From assembly GCA_017536625.1 (NCBI GenBank), contig JAFXGY010000047.1, forward strand, positions 1 to 34,350: 34,350 bases of DNA, given 5' to 3'. A model generated the notes under the pieces. It worked only from the letters and a program-made list of their open reading frames with translations. It had not been told where the DNA came from and did not search any database. This document shows, one piece after another, positions 1-7,666 of this stretch. Numbering within the stretch: the stretch's first letter is position 1; the number at the start of each line of letters is the position of its first letter. The position numbers were made by a program, and so were the translations under genes. The stretch comes from Oscillospiraceae bacterium. GTDB taxonomy: Bacteria; Bacillota; Clostridia; Oscillospirales; Ruminococcaceae.

Positions 1-3
1 AAA

Positions 4-202
4 AAAGGATTCCCGGAGGGTAGCCTTCCCAGAGGGGAAGGTGGATTTTTTGCAACTTGTTGCAAAAAAGACGGATGAGGGATAATCCCCGACCAATTTC
101 GATAAGCGCTTCTTTTTTCGCATATCAAAATCACTTTCCACTTTATTGAATCCCTCCACCATCTTCGATGGTCCCCCTCCCTTTGACAAGGGAGGTTTTT
201 AC
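4..202 (+). repeat. Variable-hairpin intergenic repeat, copy 1
   Basis: No gene is visible in the first 324 bases. The stretch holds a mosaic repeat: a GC-rich block, a perfect 10-bp-arm hairpin at 46-69 (TTTTTTGCAA, loop cttg, TTGCAAAAAA), a block ending in GATAAGCGCTTC, then a block with CACCATCTTCGATGGT and a CCTCCCTTTGACAAGGGAGG palindrome. Its right part matches the reverse complement of 5650-5765 closely. Downstream at 213-232 is the palindrome GGAACGATCTTGACCGTTCC, and at 250-298 a segment shared with 3276-3327. Confidence 0.75.
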
Positions 203-324
203 CACACCGTAAGGAACGATCTTGACCGTTCCGCAAAAAAACTCTCTTGCCAACTGTAGGGGCGGATATCATCCGCCCGCAAAATGACGGAAGGGTGGAA
301 TCCTGATCTATTTTAATAAGCGTT

Positions 325-1167
325 TTACCCGAAATATTTTTTAATCCGGCCGATGGTTCCTTCCGAAAAATAAAGAAGCCCTGTGGAAACTTCCCTTTCC
401 GTATCGTTCGTAACATGGCCCGAAAGACTTTCGCCGGAATCGCAGAGGACTTTTATAAGGGCGGAATATTTTTCCCTGTCGAAAGCGGAAATATCCGTTT
501 TCGTATAATTGAAAATCACGGAATAAACCCCGCTTTCCGGAAGGAATCTCCGGAGCCTTCGGTTAAAAAACGCGGAAATCATCCGCGAAAGGGTGTCGCA
601 CCTTTCTCCTTCAGAAAATTTCGGGTTCGTTATAATATCACAGATTTTTTTGCCGTTCATGCTCTGCACCCCGGAAATAAGGTTCACATACCTCGTTCCG
701 TCGGAATATCTGATATCCTTCGGCAGAATATAATCGAAGGTTCCTGCTTTTGCAATAAGGGCTTCCGCGCTTTCCCTGTTCCAGATAAGATAGCCCGAAA
801 TTTCTATCCCGAGGTTTGTTTCAATGGTTCCGGCAAAAACTTCCGGCGAAACAGAAGAAAAAAGCTTTCCGGCAGAAATTTTTACCCCGCCGTAATCCAC
901 GGCGGCTTTTTGCGAAAAGGAAAAAACCGGGATTCTTCCGGTTTTTGCATCAAAATTCACAAGAGAAAAAGGCCCGAAATTTTCTTCTTCCTCAAATATC
1001 AGAAGAAAATTCGCCGATTCCGTTTCAAGGAAGACCGCTTCCGCCGGTTTTTCCGGAAGGGCTTCTTCCGGCTTTGCGCCATAATATCGAAAAATAAAAA
1101 GCGCCGCCCCGAAAACGGAAAGAATGAACCCCACCGAAAAAGCCAGCGCGAAAATCCGAATTTTCAT
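325..1167 (-). CDS. LytR-CpsA-Psr (LCP)-like membrane-anchored protein, degenerate
   Basis: A 280-residue protein with an N-terminal transmembrane anchor (residues about 5-27) and an extracytoplasmic region. The order of segments recalls the LCP domain: a strand with NFLLIF, then VDYGGVKISAG, TIETNLGIEISGYL, and near the middle ALIAKAGTFDYILP followed by SDGTRYVNLISGVQ. LCP proteins attach wall teichoic acids or other glycopolymers to peptidoglycan. The usual arginine- and aspartate-rich active-site signatures are not obvious, so it may be a catalytically altered relative. It follows the DUF1385-like gene on the same strand, separated by a hairpin that contains its ribosome binding site. Confidence 0.5.
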   Translation of the reverse strand: MKIRIFALAFSVGFILSVFGAALFIFRYYGAKPEEALPEKPAEAVFLETESANFLLIFEEEENFGPFSLVNFDAKTGRIPVFSFSQKAAVDYGGVKISAGKLFSSVSPEVFAGTIETNLGIEISGYLIWNRESAEALIAKAGTFDYILPKDIRYSDGTRYVNLISGVQSMNGKKICDIITNPKFSEGERCDTLSRMISAFFNRRLRRFLPESGVYSVIFNYTKTDISAFDREKYSALIKVLCDSGESLSGHVTNDTEREVSTGLLYFSEGTIGRIKKYFG

Positions 1168-1210
1168 AAAAAAACGCCTCCCGGGATATTGTTCCCGAAA
1201 GGCGCTTTTA
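1168..1210 (-). terminator. Intergenic terminator-like hairpin containing the Shine-Dalgarno of the next gene
   Basis: On the minus strand the sequence just after the stop of the DUF1385-like gene folds as CGCCT-tt-CGGGA / TCCCG-gg-AGGCG and is followed by seven T, a classic intrinsic terminator. The T run abuts the ATG of the LCP-like gene at 1167. The only Shine-Dalgarno for that gene (GGGAGG) lies in the 3' arm of the stem. The hairpin could therefore both terminate upstream transcription and hide the ribosome binding site. Confidence 0.7.
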
Positions 1211-1951
1211 TAATTCGGTTTTTTGTTCGTTTTCTTCAGAAAAAAGCTTTTTTATTCCTTCAAAGGCAAGCAAAAGGGTTTTTTCATCCGGAACAGCGGT
1301 GACTTTTCGCTGAAAAACCGTCAGCGGGTTATAAGGATTCAGCAGATTGAGGAAAAGCAAAGCCGCCGCCCCAAAAAGAATTGCGAGGAACCACCAAAAA
1401 CCGATTTTCGGAATCAGCCCGAAGGAAGCCCCAAAAACCGCGGAAAGAATCACCGCCGAAGAAGCATAAACCGTTCCGCATTCCCGATGGATTCGGGAAA
1501 AGGTTTTTGCCTTTTCAAAATCAAACTTTACGCCGCTTCTGACAGCGTACGAAACCATCATATGCTCCGCACCGTGGAACTTCCGGAAAGAATCAAAATC
1601 CCTTTCGTCGGCATAGGTTCTTTTGCAGGCAAAAACCAGCACAAGGCATGGGAACCATGCTCCGAGCACGAAAAGAAAAGCCCCCGCCACCGGGAAGAAT
1701 CCTCCGACAAAAATCCAGACCGCGGCAATAAGGGCACCGAAAAAGAGGATTTCACAGCCCACATAGCGAAGAAAACTGATTTTCTGCTCCCGTTCTTTAT
1801 CGAGTTTTTTCATTTTTTCAAGAAGATTCGACCTTTCGCCGGCTTCAACCACCGGCTTTTCTTCCTCAAAACGGCAAAAGACCGCGTTATCGCCGCTTTT
1901 GCCCGTATCATAAAAAACGATTCCCACCGAAGTGGATTCTCCGCCCAACAT
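1208..1951 (-). CDS. DUF1385 (YqhQ-like) membrane protein
   Basis: A 247-residue protein with a soluble N-terminus (about 60 residues), two hydrophobic segments (about 65-110), a loop, and two more near residues 160-205. The signature KFHGAEHMM, followed about 30 residues later by HRECGT, matches the conserved HGAEHK and RCGT motifs of DUF1385/YqhQ. The molecular role of that family is not established. The start ATG at 1951 has only a weak G-rich Shine-Dalgarno. A promoter-like TTGCGC-N17-TATAAT lies just upstream on the minus strand. It lies 59 bases downstream of spoIIID, same strand. Confidence 0.75.
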   Translation of the reverse strand: MLGGESTSVGIVFYDTGKSGDNAVFCRFEEEKPVVEAGERSNLLEKMKKLDKEREQKISFLRYVGCEILFFGALIAAVWIFVGGFFPVAGAFLFVLGAWFPCLVLVFACKRTYADERDFDSFRKFHGAEHMMVSYAVRSGVKFDFEKAKTFSRIHRECGTVYASSAVILSAVFGASFGLIPKIGFWWFLAILFGAAALLFLNLLNPYNPLTVFQRKVTAVPDEKTLLLAFEGIKKLFSEENEQKTEL

Positions 1952-1990
1952 GAATGGAACGCCCCCTTTCCCGAAGAATATTACGGAAAA

Positions 1991-2019
1991 ATTATATCAC
2001 AAAAACCGCTTCAGCGCAA
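1991..2019 (-). promoter_or_regulatory. Candidate sigma-A promoter for the DUF1385-like gene
   Basis: Read on the minus strand: TTGCGC (2019-2014), 17-bp spacer, TATAAT (1996-1991), 39 bases before the ATG at 1951. The -35 overlaps the end of the spoIIID coding region. It suggests the DUF1385-like gene can be transcribed independently of the sporulation regulator. Confidence 0.4.
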
Positions 2020-2262
2020 TTTTGCGTATTTTTCCTTTGTGGCGTTTCCGCCGCGGATATGGCGTTCCTGCTTGTTTTTTTCGAGCACAGCTTTCACTTC
2101 AAGAAACAGCGCAGGATTGATTTTTCGGAGCCGCTCCGAAACGTCCTTATGCACGGTGCTTTTGCTGACCCCGAATTTTTTTGCGGCGGCGCGGACCGTT
2201 GCGCCCTTTTCGATTATGTATTCTGCGGCAAGAATGGTTCTTTCTTCCGGCATTCCCTTCAT
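2011..2262 (-). CDS. spoIIID: Sporulation transcriptional regulator SpoIIID
   Basis: An 83-residue DNA-binding protein. The reading frame is open further upstream, but the ATG at 2262 is preceded by a strong GGGAGGG at good spacing and gives the normal SpoIIID length. The segment VSKSTVHKDVSERL is the diagnostic helix-turn-helix, and the basic C-terminal stretch RHIRGGNATKEKY is nearly identical in SpoIIID proteins. In Bacillus, SpoIIID acts in the mother cell under sigma-E control to repress or activate many sporulation genes. Its presence marks an endospore-forming lineage. It diverges from the Ntn hydrolase gene; the 57-bp gap contains ATTCTT-N5-AAGAAT (2300-2316), a possible binding site. 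Confidence 0.93.
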   Translation of the reverse strand: MKGMPEERTILAAEYIIEKGATVRAAAKKFGVSKSTVHKDVSERLRKINPALFLEVKAVLEKNKQERHIRGGNATKEKYAKLR

Positions 2263-2319
2263 AAAAAAATCCCTCCCAAAAATGATGAGTATAAATCCTA
2301 TTCTTTCGGGAAGAATTTT

Positions 2320-3261
2320 ATGCAGAAAGAACCAAAAGGAGAGATTATTATCTGCACTGCAATGCGCCTTCGCACCTTCGGCACCTTCATCGGAAGAACC
2401 CTTGACCTTGAGCACCGGTATAACGAAACGGTGAGCATCGCCCCGAGGAATTATCCTTTCAGATTCGGGAATCAGCCTTTTTCCTCCGGACATTTTGCCA
2501 TGATGGGAATGGCTTTTGTCCTTTCGGGATATCCGCTTTTTTATGACGCTTTTAACGAGCACGGACTTTTTGCTGCGGGGCTTAACTTCCCGGAAAGCGG
2601 CGTATTCATGCCGAAAAGCAGGGATAAAACCAATATCTCATCTTTCGAACTGATACCCTTCGTCCTTGGGAACTGCGCCAATATCTGTGAAGCAAGAGAG
2701 CTTTTTGAGCACGCGAACATCACCGGCGAAAACTTTCGGGAAGATGTTCCCGCAACGCCCCTTCATTGGTTCATTGGGGATAAAAACGGCGCCATGGTCA
2801 TTGAACAAACCCGCGGCGGTCTTAAAATTTTTGATGATTCCGCAGATGTTCTTACCAACGAACCGCCCTTTGAAAAGCAGCTTGAGCATTGGAACGATTT
2901 TTTGAGCACAAAAACGGAAGACGATCTTCCGGGGGATTTTTCTTCGTGCTCAAGATTTATAAAAGCGGCATATCTCCGGAAAAACTCCGTCTGTTCCGAT
3001 AAAACCGAAGAGTCCGTCACCCAGTTTTTTCATCTTCTTTCCGCAATAAGCCAGCCCGAAGGTGCAAACCGAAAAGAAAACGGTGCTTTGGTGAAAACGA
3101 TTTATACTTCCTGCGCAGATCTTGAAAAAGGGATTTATTATTACAAAACCTATGGCAACGGAAGAATTTCCGCCGTTTCTCTTAAAAATGAAAATCTTGA
3201 AAGCGACCTTCTGATTTCCTACCCCCTCAACGAAAAGCAGGATATCCTTTTCCGCAACTGA
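2320..3261 (+). CDS. Choloylglycine hydrolase / penicillin V acylase family Ntn hydrolase
   Basis: A linear-amide C-N hydrolase of the bile-salt hydrolase/penicillin V acylase family, about 313 residues from ATG 2320. Active-site elements are visible: the nucleophile Cys in CTAMRLRTFG, Arg and Asp in FIGRTLD, Asn in NEHGLFAAGLNF, Asn in VLTNEPPF, and Arg in LPGDFSSCSRF. These enzymes need an N-terminal Cys exposed by removal of Met1. Here the Cys codon (2353) is preceded by ATC, not ATG, with AAAAGGAGAG at 2334-2343 ideally placed for it. Starting at ATG 2320 adds 11 residues (MQKEPKGEIII) before the Cys. Either a rare ATC start, a cleaved propeptide, or a base change is implied. The substrate cannot be told from sequence. 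Confidence 0.88.
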   Translation: MQKEPKGEIIICTAMRLRTFGTFIGRTLDLEHRYNETVSIAPRNYPFRFGNQPFSSGHFAMMGMAFVLSGYPLFYDAFNEHGLFAAGLNFPESGVFMPKSRDKTNISSFELIPFVLGNCANICEARELFEHANITGENFREDVPATPLHWFIGDKNGAMVIEQTRGGLKIFDDSADVLTNEPPFEKQLEHWNDFLSTKTEDDLPGDFSSCSRFIKAAYLRKNSVCSDKTEESVTQFFHLLSAISQPEGANRKENGALVKTIYTSCADLEKGIYYYKTYGNGRISAVSLKNENLESDLLISYPLNEKQDILFRN

Positions 3262-3820
3262 AAAAGCCTTCCCAGCCAACTGTAGGGGCGAATATCATCC
3301 GCCCGAAAAATGACTAAAGGGTGGAAATAAGCTCCCTCTGATGAGGGAGCTGTCAGCGCAGCTGACTGAGGGAGAGAAATCCAGGAACCCGGAGGGTTAG
3401 GCCCCCTTGTGCAAAGGGGGCTGGATTTTTATTCGCTTGCGAATAAAAAGACTGGGGGATTGTAACCCTGTACCATTCTGATAAGCACACTATTGTTTAT
3501 GATTATTAAGATATGTACCCCCATTTCTTTGACTGGCGCAAAGAAACGGCGGTACAACCGTCAAAGAAACGCCTTTCAACCCCTAACCGCTCGCTCCCGC
3601 GAGCGATTCCCCCTATCCAGGGGGAATAAACTCTCCACCGAAAGAATGGAGATTCCGAATCTCGACCGTCGTCGTTCAGGCCGACAACGGATTTTCATTT
3701 TTCCTCTGCCGCCCGACCGTTTTTTTGGTTTTCACCAAACCGTAGGGAACGGTCTTGACCGTTCCGAAATCTCAGCTCCCCTTAATGAGGGAGCCAGGAA
3801 CGCACTGTAATGGGATTTTT
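3262..3820. repeat. Repeat-filled intergenic region, copy 2 of the variable-hairpin element
   Basis: No convincing gene. 3276-3327 repeats the segment at 250-298. 3331-3374 is the GAGGGAGCTGTCAGC/GCTGACTGAGGGAG palindromic element, seen again at 16532-16575. 3384-3486 is copy 2 of the mosaic repeat, with a perfect 11-bp-arm hairpin at 3426-3449 (TTTTTATTCGC tt GCGAATAAAAA) in the place where copy 1 has a different stem. 3560-3640 is another GC hairpin block (CGCTCGCTCCCGCGAGCG). 3746-3765 is the palindrome GGAACGGTCTTGACCGTTCC. Confidence 0.75.
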
Positions 3821-3824
3821 TTGC

Positions 3825-3853
3825 TTGTAAGTGCAAAATATATATGATATAAT
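3825..3853 (+). promoter_or_regulatory. Candidate sigma-A promoter of prfC
   Basis: TTGTAA (3825-3830), 17-bp spacer, TATAAT (3848-3853), 33 bases upstream of the prfC start. The region is AT-rich and free of the repeats that fill the rest of the gap. Confidence 0.55.
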
Positions 3854-3886
3854 AAATTGTTATAGTTTGTTAATGGAGGAATATGA

Positions 3887-5467
3887 ATGTCCAATCTTAA
3901 AGAAGAAATTTCCCGCAGAAGGACTTTTGCGATTATTTCGCACCCCGACGCAGGTAAAACCACCCTTACCGAAAAATTCCTGCTTTATGGCGGCGCCATT
4001 GCCCAGGCAGGCGAAGTTAAAGGCAAAAAAGCAAAAGCCGCAACCTCCGACTGGATGGAAATTGAAAAGCAGCGCGGAATTTCCGTCACTTCCTCCGTTA
4101 TGCAGTTCCAGCACAGCGGCTATTGCATCAATATTCTTGATACCCCCGGACACCAGGACTTTTCCGAAGATACTTACCGCACCCTTATGGCGGCGGATTC
4201 GGCTGTAATGGTAATTGACGGCGCAAAGGGCGTTGAACCCCAGACCAGAAAACTCTTCAAAGTCTGTTCCATGCGCCATATTCCGATTTTCACTTTTATC
4301 AATAAGATGGACCGCGAAACGAAGGACCCCTTTGACCTTTGCGAAGAAGTGGAGCGCGAGCTTGGCATTGATACTTACGCGATGAACTGGCCCATCGGCT
4401 GCGGAAAGGAATTCCAGGGAGTTTATGACCGCGAAAAGAAGAGCATCCTCTTCTTCGGCGATGAGGGTAAGGGAAGAAAATCTTCCTCCGTCGAAATCGA
4501 GCTTGATAACCCGGAAGTTGCGGATTACCTTGGCGAACGCGGCTGGGAACAGATCCGCGACGACGTGGAACTTCTTGGTGCCGGAAGAGATTTTGATATG
4601 GAAGCTGTCAGAAACGGAACATTAAGCCCCGTTTTCTTCGGCAGTGCTCTCACCACCTTCGGCGTTGAACCCTTCCTTGAAGCCTTCCTTAAAATGACCA
4701 CTTCCCCCCTTGCAAGAACTTCCGACGAAGGCGTTATTGACCCAATGGAAGAAGGTTTTTCCGCCTTTGTTTTCAAAATTCAGGCAAACATGAACAAAGC
4801 CCACCGCGACCGCCTTGCCTTTATGCGAATCTGCTCCGGAAAATTTGAGCGTGATTCCGAAGTTTATCATGTTCAGGGCGGAAAGAAAATGCGCCTTTCC
4901 CAGCCCCAGCAAATCATGGCGGCAGAACGCGAAATCGTCGAGGAAGCATACGCCGGCGATATCATCGGCGTTTTCGATCCGGGCGTTTTCTCCATCGGCG
5001 ATACCATCACCATGCCCGGTAAGAAATTCCGCTATTCCGGAATTCCCACCTTTGAACCGGAACATTTTATGTCCGTCCGTCCGAAGGATACCATGAAGCG
5101 CAAACAGTTCATCAAAGGAATTGAGCAGATTGCCCAGGAAGGCGCGATCCAGATTTTCAAAATCCCCGGTTACGGTCTTGAAGAAGCAATCATCGGCGTA
5201 GTCGGCACCCTTCAGTTCGACGTTTTCCGTTACCGCATGCAAAGCGAATACGGAGTCGAGCTTTATATGAGCCCGCTGCCTTATGAGCACCTTCGCTTCA
5301 TTCTCGAAAGTCCCGTTCCGGTAAATCAGCTTGACCTTGCCAACGGCACAAAAGTGCTTGAAGATTACCGCGGACACCATGTTCTTGTTTTCAGCGGAAT
5401 CTGGGCGCTCAACTATATGATGAAAATGAACCCGGGTCTTGTGGTTTCCGAAGAACTGAGAGTTTAA
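3887..5467 (+). CDS. prfC: Peptide chain release factor 3 (RF3), translational GTPase
   Basis: A 526-residue GTPase that recycles class I release factors RF1/RF2 from the ribosome after peptide release. GTPase motifs are clear: G1 SHPDAGKTTLTEK near residue 19, switch I/G2 KQRGISVTSS near 62-72, G3 DTPGHQDF near 86, G4 NKMD near 141. The length is typical for RF3 and the C-terminal region includes the family-like PTFEPEHFMSVRPKD and LQFDVFRYRMQSEYGVE. The ATG at 3887 follows GGAGGA. The gene is monocistronic: a promoter lies upstream and an intrinsic terminator directly downstream. No frameshifts or missing motifs were seen. Confidence 0.97.
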   Translation: MSNLKEEISRRRTFAIISHPDAGKTTLTEKFLLYGGAIAQAGEVKGKKAKAATSDWMEIEKQRGISVTSSVMQFQHSGYCINILDTPGHQDFSEDTYRTLMAADSAVMVIDGAKGVEPQTRKLFKVCSMRHIPIFTFINKMDRETKDPFDLCEEVERELGIDTYAMNWPIGCGKEFQGVYDREKKSILFFGDEGKGRKSSSVEIELDNPEVADYLGERGWEQIRDDVELLGAGRDFDMEAVRNGTLSPVFFGSALTTFGVEPFLEAFLKMTTSPLARTSDEGVIDPMEEGFSAFVFKIQANMNKAHRDRLAFMRICSGKFERDSEVYHVQGGKKMRLSQPQQIMAAEREIVEEAYAGDIIGVFDPGVFSIGDTITMPGKKFRYSGIPTFEPEHFMSVRPKDTMKRKQFIKGIEQIAQEGAIQIFKIPGYGLEEAIIGVVGTLQFDVFRYRMQSEYGVELYMSPLPYEHLRFILESPVPVNQLDLANGTKVLEDYRGHHVLVFSGIWALNYMMKMNPGLVVSEELRV

Positions 5468-5483
5468 TTTTGAAACAAAGAAA

Positions 5484-5515
5484 ACAGCCGCTTTCAAAAA
5501 AGCGGCTGTTTTTTT
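5484..5515 (+). terminator. Intrinsic terminator of prfC
   Basis: Stem ACAGCCGCTT / AAGCGGCTGT with a short loop followed by a run of T, 17 bases after the prfC stop codon. Confidence 0.9.
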
Positions 5516-5616
5516 GTTCAGTAAATATTTTTTGCGGACTGATGATATCCATCTCTGCGGTGGGGTAAAAACCTCCTCAGAGAATGAGGTTTTTACAACG
5601 GATATCACCATTTCAT

Positions 5617-5903
5617 TGTAGGGCGGGGGCTTGCTCCCGCCGTAAACAAGCCTCCCTTGCCTAAAGGGAGGGGGACCATCGAAGATGGTGGAGGGATTCA
5701 ATAAAGCTGAAAGTGGAAAGTGATTTTAATTTGAGGAAAAAGAAGCGCTTATCGGAATGGAACGGGGTTTCAATCCCCCAGTCATTTTCTGTCGAAAATG
5801 CCAGCCCCCTTTACACAAGGGGGCCTAACCCTTCGGGTTACTTTTTTGCGGCGGCAGCAAGCTGCCGCCCTACATTTCGGAACGGTCAAGACCGTTCCCT
5901 ACG
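5617..5903 (-). repeat. Variable-hairpin intergenic repeat, copy 3 (inverted)
   Basis: The reverse complement of 5648-5845 has the same order of blocks as copy 1 (4-202), including CACCATCTTCGATGGT, the CACTTTCCACTTT and GATAAGCGCTTC segments, and a gggggCTGG block. Its central hairpin (5783-5800, CATTTTC tgtc GAAAATG) differs entirely in sequence from those of copies 1 and 2 but stays perfectly paired. Other hairpins flank it: GGCGGGGGC...GCTCCCGCC at 5621-5642, GGCGGCAG...CTGCCGCC at 5850-5869, and GGAACGGTCAAGACCGTTCC at 5879-5898. No gene is visible between prfC and pyrR. Confidence 0.8.
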
Positions 5904-5966
5904 GCAAGGTAAAAACCTCCCCTTTCAGGGGAGGCAAACGCGGCAGCTGAAAGAGGGCTTTGAATC

Positions 5967-5995
5967 TTGCAAAAAGGCGATGGATATGATATTAT
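5967..5995 (+). promoter_or_regulatory. Candidate promoter of pyrR
   Basis: TTGCAA (5967-5972), 17-bp spacer, TATTAT (5990-5995), about 60 bases before the pyrR start. The leader is too short for the usual antiterminator/terminator attenuator found in front of pyrR-led operons, and none was seen. Confidence 0.45.
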
Positions 5996-6054
5996 TTAAT
6001 GGTATCCAAAGACGTTTTCTTGGTTTTATTTATCACCGAAGGGCGGCGCTTTTT

Positions 6055-6591
6055 ATGGAATTTAAATCCGACCTTATGGATTCCGATGCGGTAAAACGCT
6101 CGCTGATCCGTATTTCCCACCAGATTCTTGAACGCAACGGCGGAACAGAAAATCTTTGCCTTGTGGGAATAAAAACAAGGGGCGTTCCCATTGCGGAAAT
6201 CATAAGGGATAATATCCTTTCCATTGAAGGAAAGGAAGTCCCCGTCGGAACCATTGATATCAGCTTTTATCGGGACGATATCGAGCCGGTTTCTTATTCC
6301 CCGAAGATTTCCGGTGCCGATCTTCCTTTTGATATAAACGGAAAAACCATTGTTCTTGTGGATGACGTTATCCACACCGGAAGAACCACCCGCGCCGCCA
6401 TAGACTGCCTTCTTAAACACGGAAGACCCGCATATATCCAGCTTGCGGCGGTGATTGACCGCGGCCACAGGGAACTTCCAATCCGGCCGGACTTCGTCGG
6501 AAAGAACATTCCCACTTCCCGGGAAGAACTTATTTCCGTAAGGGTCCCCGCCATTGACGGCGAATTCGGAGTAAAACTTTATACCAGATAA
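6055..6591 (+). CDS. pyrR: Bifunctional PyrR: pyr operon regulator / uracil phosphoribosyltransferase
   Basis: A 178-residue phosphoribosyltransferase-fold protein. In Firmicutes PyrR binds pyr mRNA in response to UMP and attenuates transcription, and it has weak uracil phosphoribosyltransferase activity. The PRPP-binding loop IVLVDDVIHTGRT lies at residues 99-111. Other family blocks are LVGIKTRGVPIAE (36-48), GTIDISFYRDD (65-75), and DRGHRELPIRPDFVGKNIPT near the C-terminus. The frame is open well upstream through repeat DNA, but the ATG at 6055 gives the standard PyrR length. It stands alone: no pyrimidine genes are adjacent, so its targets must be elsewhere. An intrinsic terminator follows at once. 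Confidence 0.95.
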   Translation: MEFKSDLMDSDAVKRSLIRISHQILERNGGTENLCLVGIKTRGVPIAEIIRDNILSIEGKEVPVGTIDISFYRDDIEPVSYSPKISGADLPFDINGKTIVLVDDVIHTGRTTRAAIDCLLKHGRPAYIQLAAVIDRGHRELPIRPDFVGKNIPTSREELISVRVPAIDGEFGVKLYTR

Positions 6592-6592
6592 T

Positions 6593-6632
6593 AAAAAAGG
6601 CGAACCGGAAAGGTTCGCCTTTTTCTTTTTTT
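6593..6632 (+). terminator. Intrinsic terminator of pyrR
   Basis: Stem AAAAAAGGCGAACC / GGTTCGCCTTTTT with loop ggaaa. Almost the same terminator is used after the glycosyltransferase gene (9115-9146). It may also serve as the end of the convergent minus-strand gene. Confidence 0.9.
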
Positions 6633-6653
6633 ATGCGGCTTTTGCGATGGATT

Positions 6654-7604
6654 TTAAAGGAGCGCCATAGCCGCCATTGCGGCAACTGCAAGAATATTGC
6701 AGATGATGAACGCCTTCCCGAAAAAAGGCCTTGGGTCTTCTTCCTTTTTAAGCCTTTTGCTTTCCGCAAGATATCCGCCAAGGGCAAAACCTATGGAAAC
6801 AAACATCATTCCAAGCAGTGGAAAAGATTTTGCGGAATTGTTTTCAAAACCTTTAAGTTCAAAAACAAGCATAAAAGCGCCGACGGAAAGAAGAATCACC
6901 ACCAAAAGAATTACGGAAGCGGGAAATCCTCTTTTTGCCCTTTTGGCGTCCTCCGGATTTTCATAAATTCTGTCGCCGAATTTATATCCGATGAAGAAAA
7001 TTCCGGCGATAAAAGAGATTATATACCCGATTAAAAGGATATACGCAATTTCAAATTCCGGAACAATGAGCGAAGATGCAGCCATAAGAAAAAGATAGGA
7101 AGCGGTTTCGAACCCAAGCATAAAATCCAGCCCGGCAATATATCTTCTCATTCCGTCAATGTTATATTTTATATCCGGGTCATAACCCGCAAGGAAGGAA
7201 AATTCTCCGCTTTTCACCATGCCCCAAAAAACAAGATGCAGAAAAACGTGCATAGGGAAGGCGATTATCAGAAGCAAAATAAGGATATCCCCGCTGAAAT
7301 TTCCGCTGATTCCGCCGATGACGCAATAGCCGATAAAAATGAGCACGGAAACAGCCGCAAGAATATGCCCGCCGATATGGATTTTCGGTTCCTGCTTTTG
7401 GCTTTCCGTTTCTATTCCGCAGAGTTCATCAAGGCTGCAGCCGAAAATTTCCGCAAGGCGGATTAGATTTTCCGTATCCGGGTTTGATTTTCCGTTTTCC
7501 CATTTTGTGACGGCCTGGCGGGTCACATCGAGCATTTCTGCAAGCTTTTCCTGGGAAATTCCCTTTTGGGTTCTTAAATGCGCAATTTTTTTGCCGAGTT
7601 CCAT
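6654..7604 (-). CDS. XRE-family transcriptional regulator with C-terminal membrane domain
   Basis: A 316-residue protein. Residues 1-63 form an XRE/Cro-type helix-turn-helix (LRTQKGISQEKLAEML...VTRQAVTKWENGKSNPD...LIRLAEIFGCSLDELCG). The rest holds about six hydrophobic segments (near residues 75-95, 105-125, 165-190, 195-215, 235-255 and 262-280, plus a terminal one), so the repressor domain is tethered to the membrane. The start at 7604 was chosen over an upstream in-frame ATG (7688) because AAAAGGAGG precedes it and the HTH begins there. A 10-bp-arm palindrome lies just upstream of its promoter. Such fusions in Clostridia are usually uncharacterised local regulators. No target gene is evident other than itself. 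Confidence 0.85.
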   Translation of the reverse strand: MELGKKIAHLRTQKGISQEKLAEMLDVTRQAVTKWENGKSNPDTENLIRLAEIFGCSLDELCGIETESQKQEPKIHIGGHILAAVSVLIFIGYCVIGGISGNFSGDILILLLIIAFPMHVFLHLVFWGMVKSGEFSFLAGYDPDIKYNIDGMRRYIAGLDFMLGFETASYLFLMAASSLIVPEFEIAYILLIGYIISFIAGIFFIGYKFGDRIYENPEDAKRAKRGFPASVILLVVILLSVGAFMLVFELKGFENNSAKSFPLLGMMFVSIGFALGGYLAESKRLKKEEDPRPFFGKAFIICNILAVAAMAAMALL

Positions 7605-7639
7605 TTTTTCGCCTCCTTTTTTCTGATTTAAGTTTATAA

Positions 7640-7663
7640 TAAAGATTCTGTTTTGGCAAGCAA
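7640..7663 (-). promoter_or_regulatory. Candidate promoter of the XRE-membrane regulator
   Basis: Minus strand: TTGCTT (7663-7658), 16-bp spacer, TATTAT near 7641-7636, about 35 bases upstream of the start codon. Box assignment is approximate because the region is AT-rich. Confidence 0.4.
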
Positions 7664-7666
7664 CTT

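Noticed and set aside
415-1302. Long plus-strand frame opposite the LCP-like gene
   Set aside because: Low-complexity Arg/Phe/Lys-rich product typical of the antisense of host-like codon use; no Shine-Dalgarno and the minus-strand gene has a signal anchor and family pattern.
1223-2319. Plus-strand open frames over the DUF1385-like and spoIIID genes
   Set aside because: Antisense to genes with clear family signatures; the Ntn hydrolase frame is open upstream but the homologous part starts only near 2320-2353.
2263-2562. Upstream extension of SpoIIID to 183 residues
   Set aside because: The extra N-terminus has no family match, overlaps the divergent Ntn hydrolase gene, and a strong Shine-Dalgarno precedes ATG 2262.
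3493-3810. 105-residue plus-strand frame
   Set aside because: Lies entirely in intergenic repeat DNA and has no Shine-Dalgarno or domain.
4622-5701. 359-residue minus-strand frame over prfC
   Set aside because: Shadow of prfC; no independent coding features.
1-5903. CRISPR array or insertion sequence as explanation for the repeats
   Set aside because: The repeats are not regularly spaced, have no unique spacers, and no transposase gene or terminal inverted repeats with target duplications were found.
5713-6054. Upstream extension of pyrR
   Set aside because: Translates repeat DNA; PyrR proteins start near the residue encoded at 6055 and a promoter lies at 5967-5995 inside the extension.
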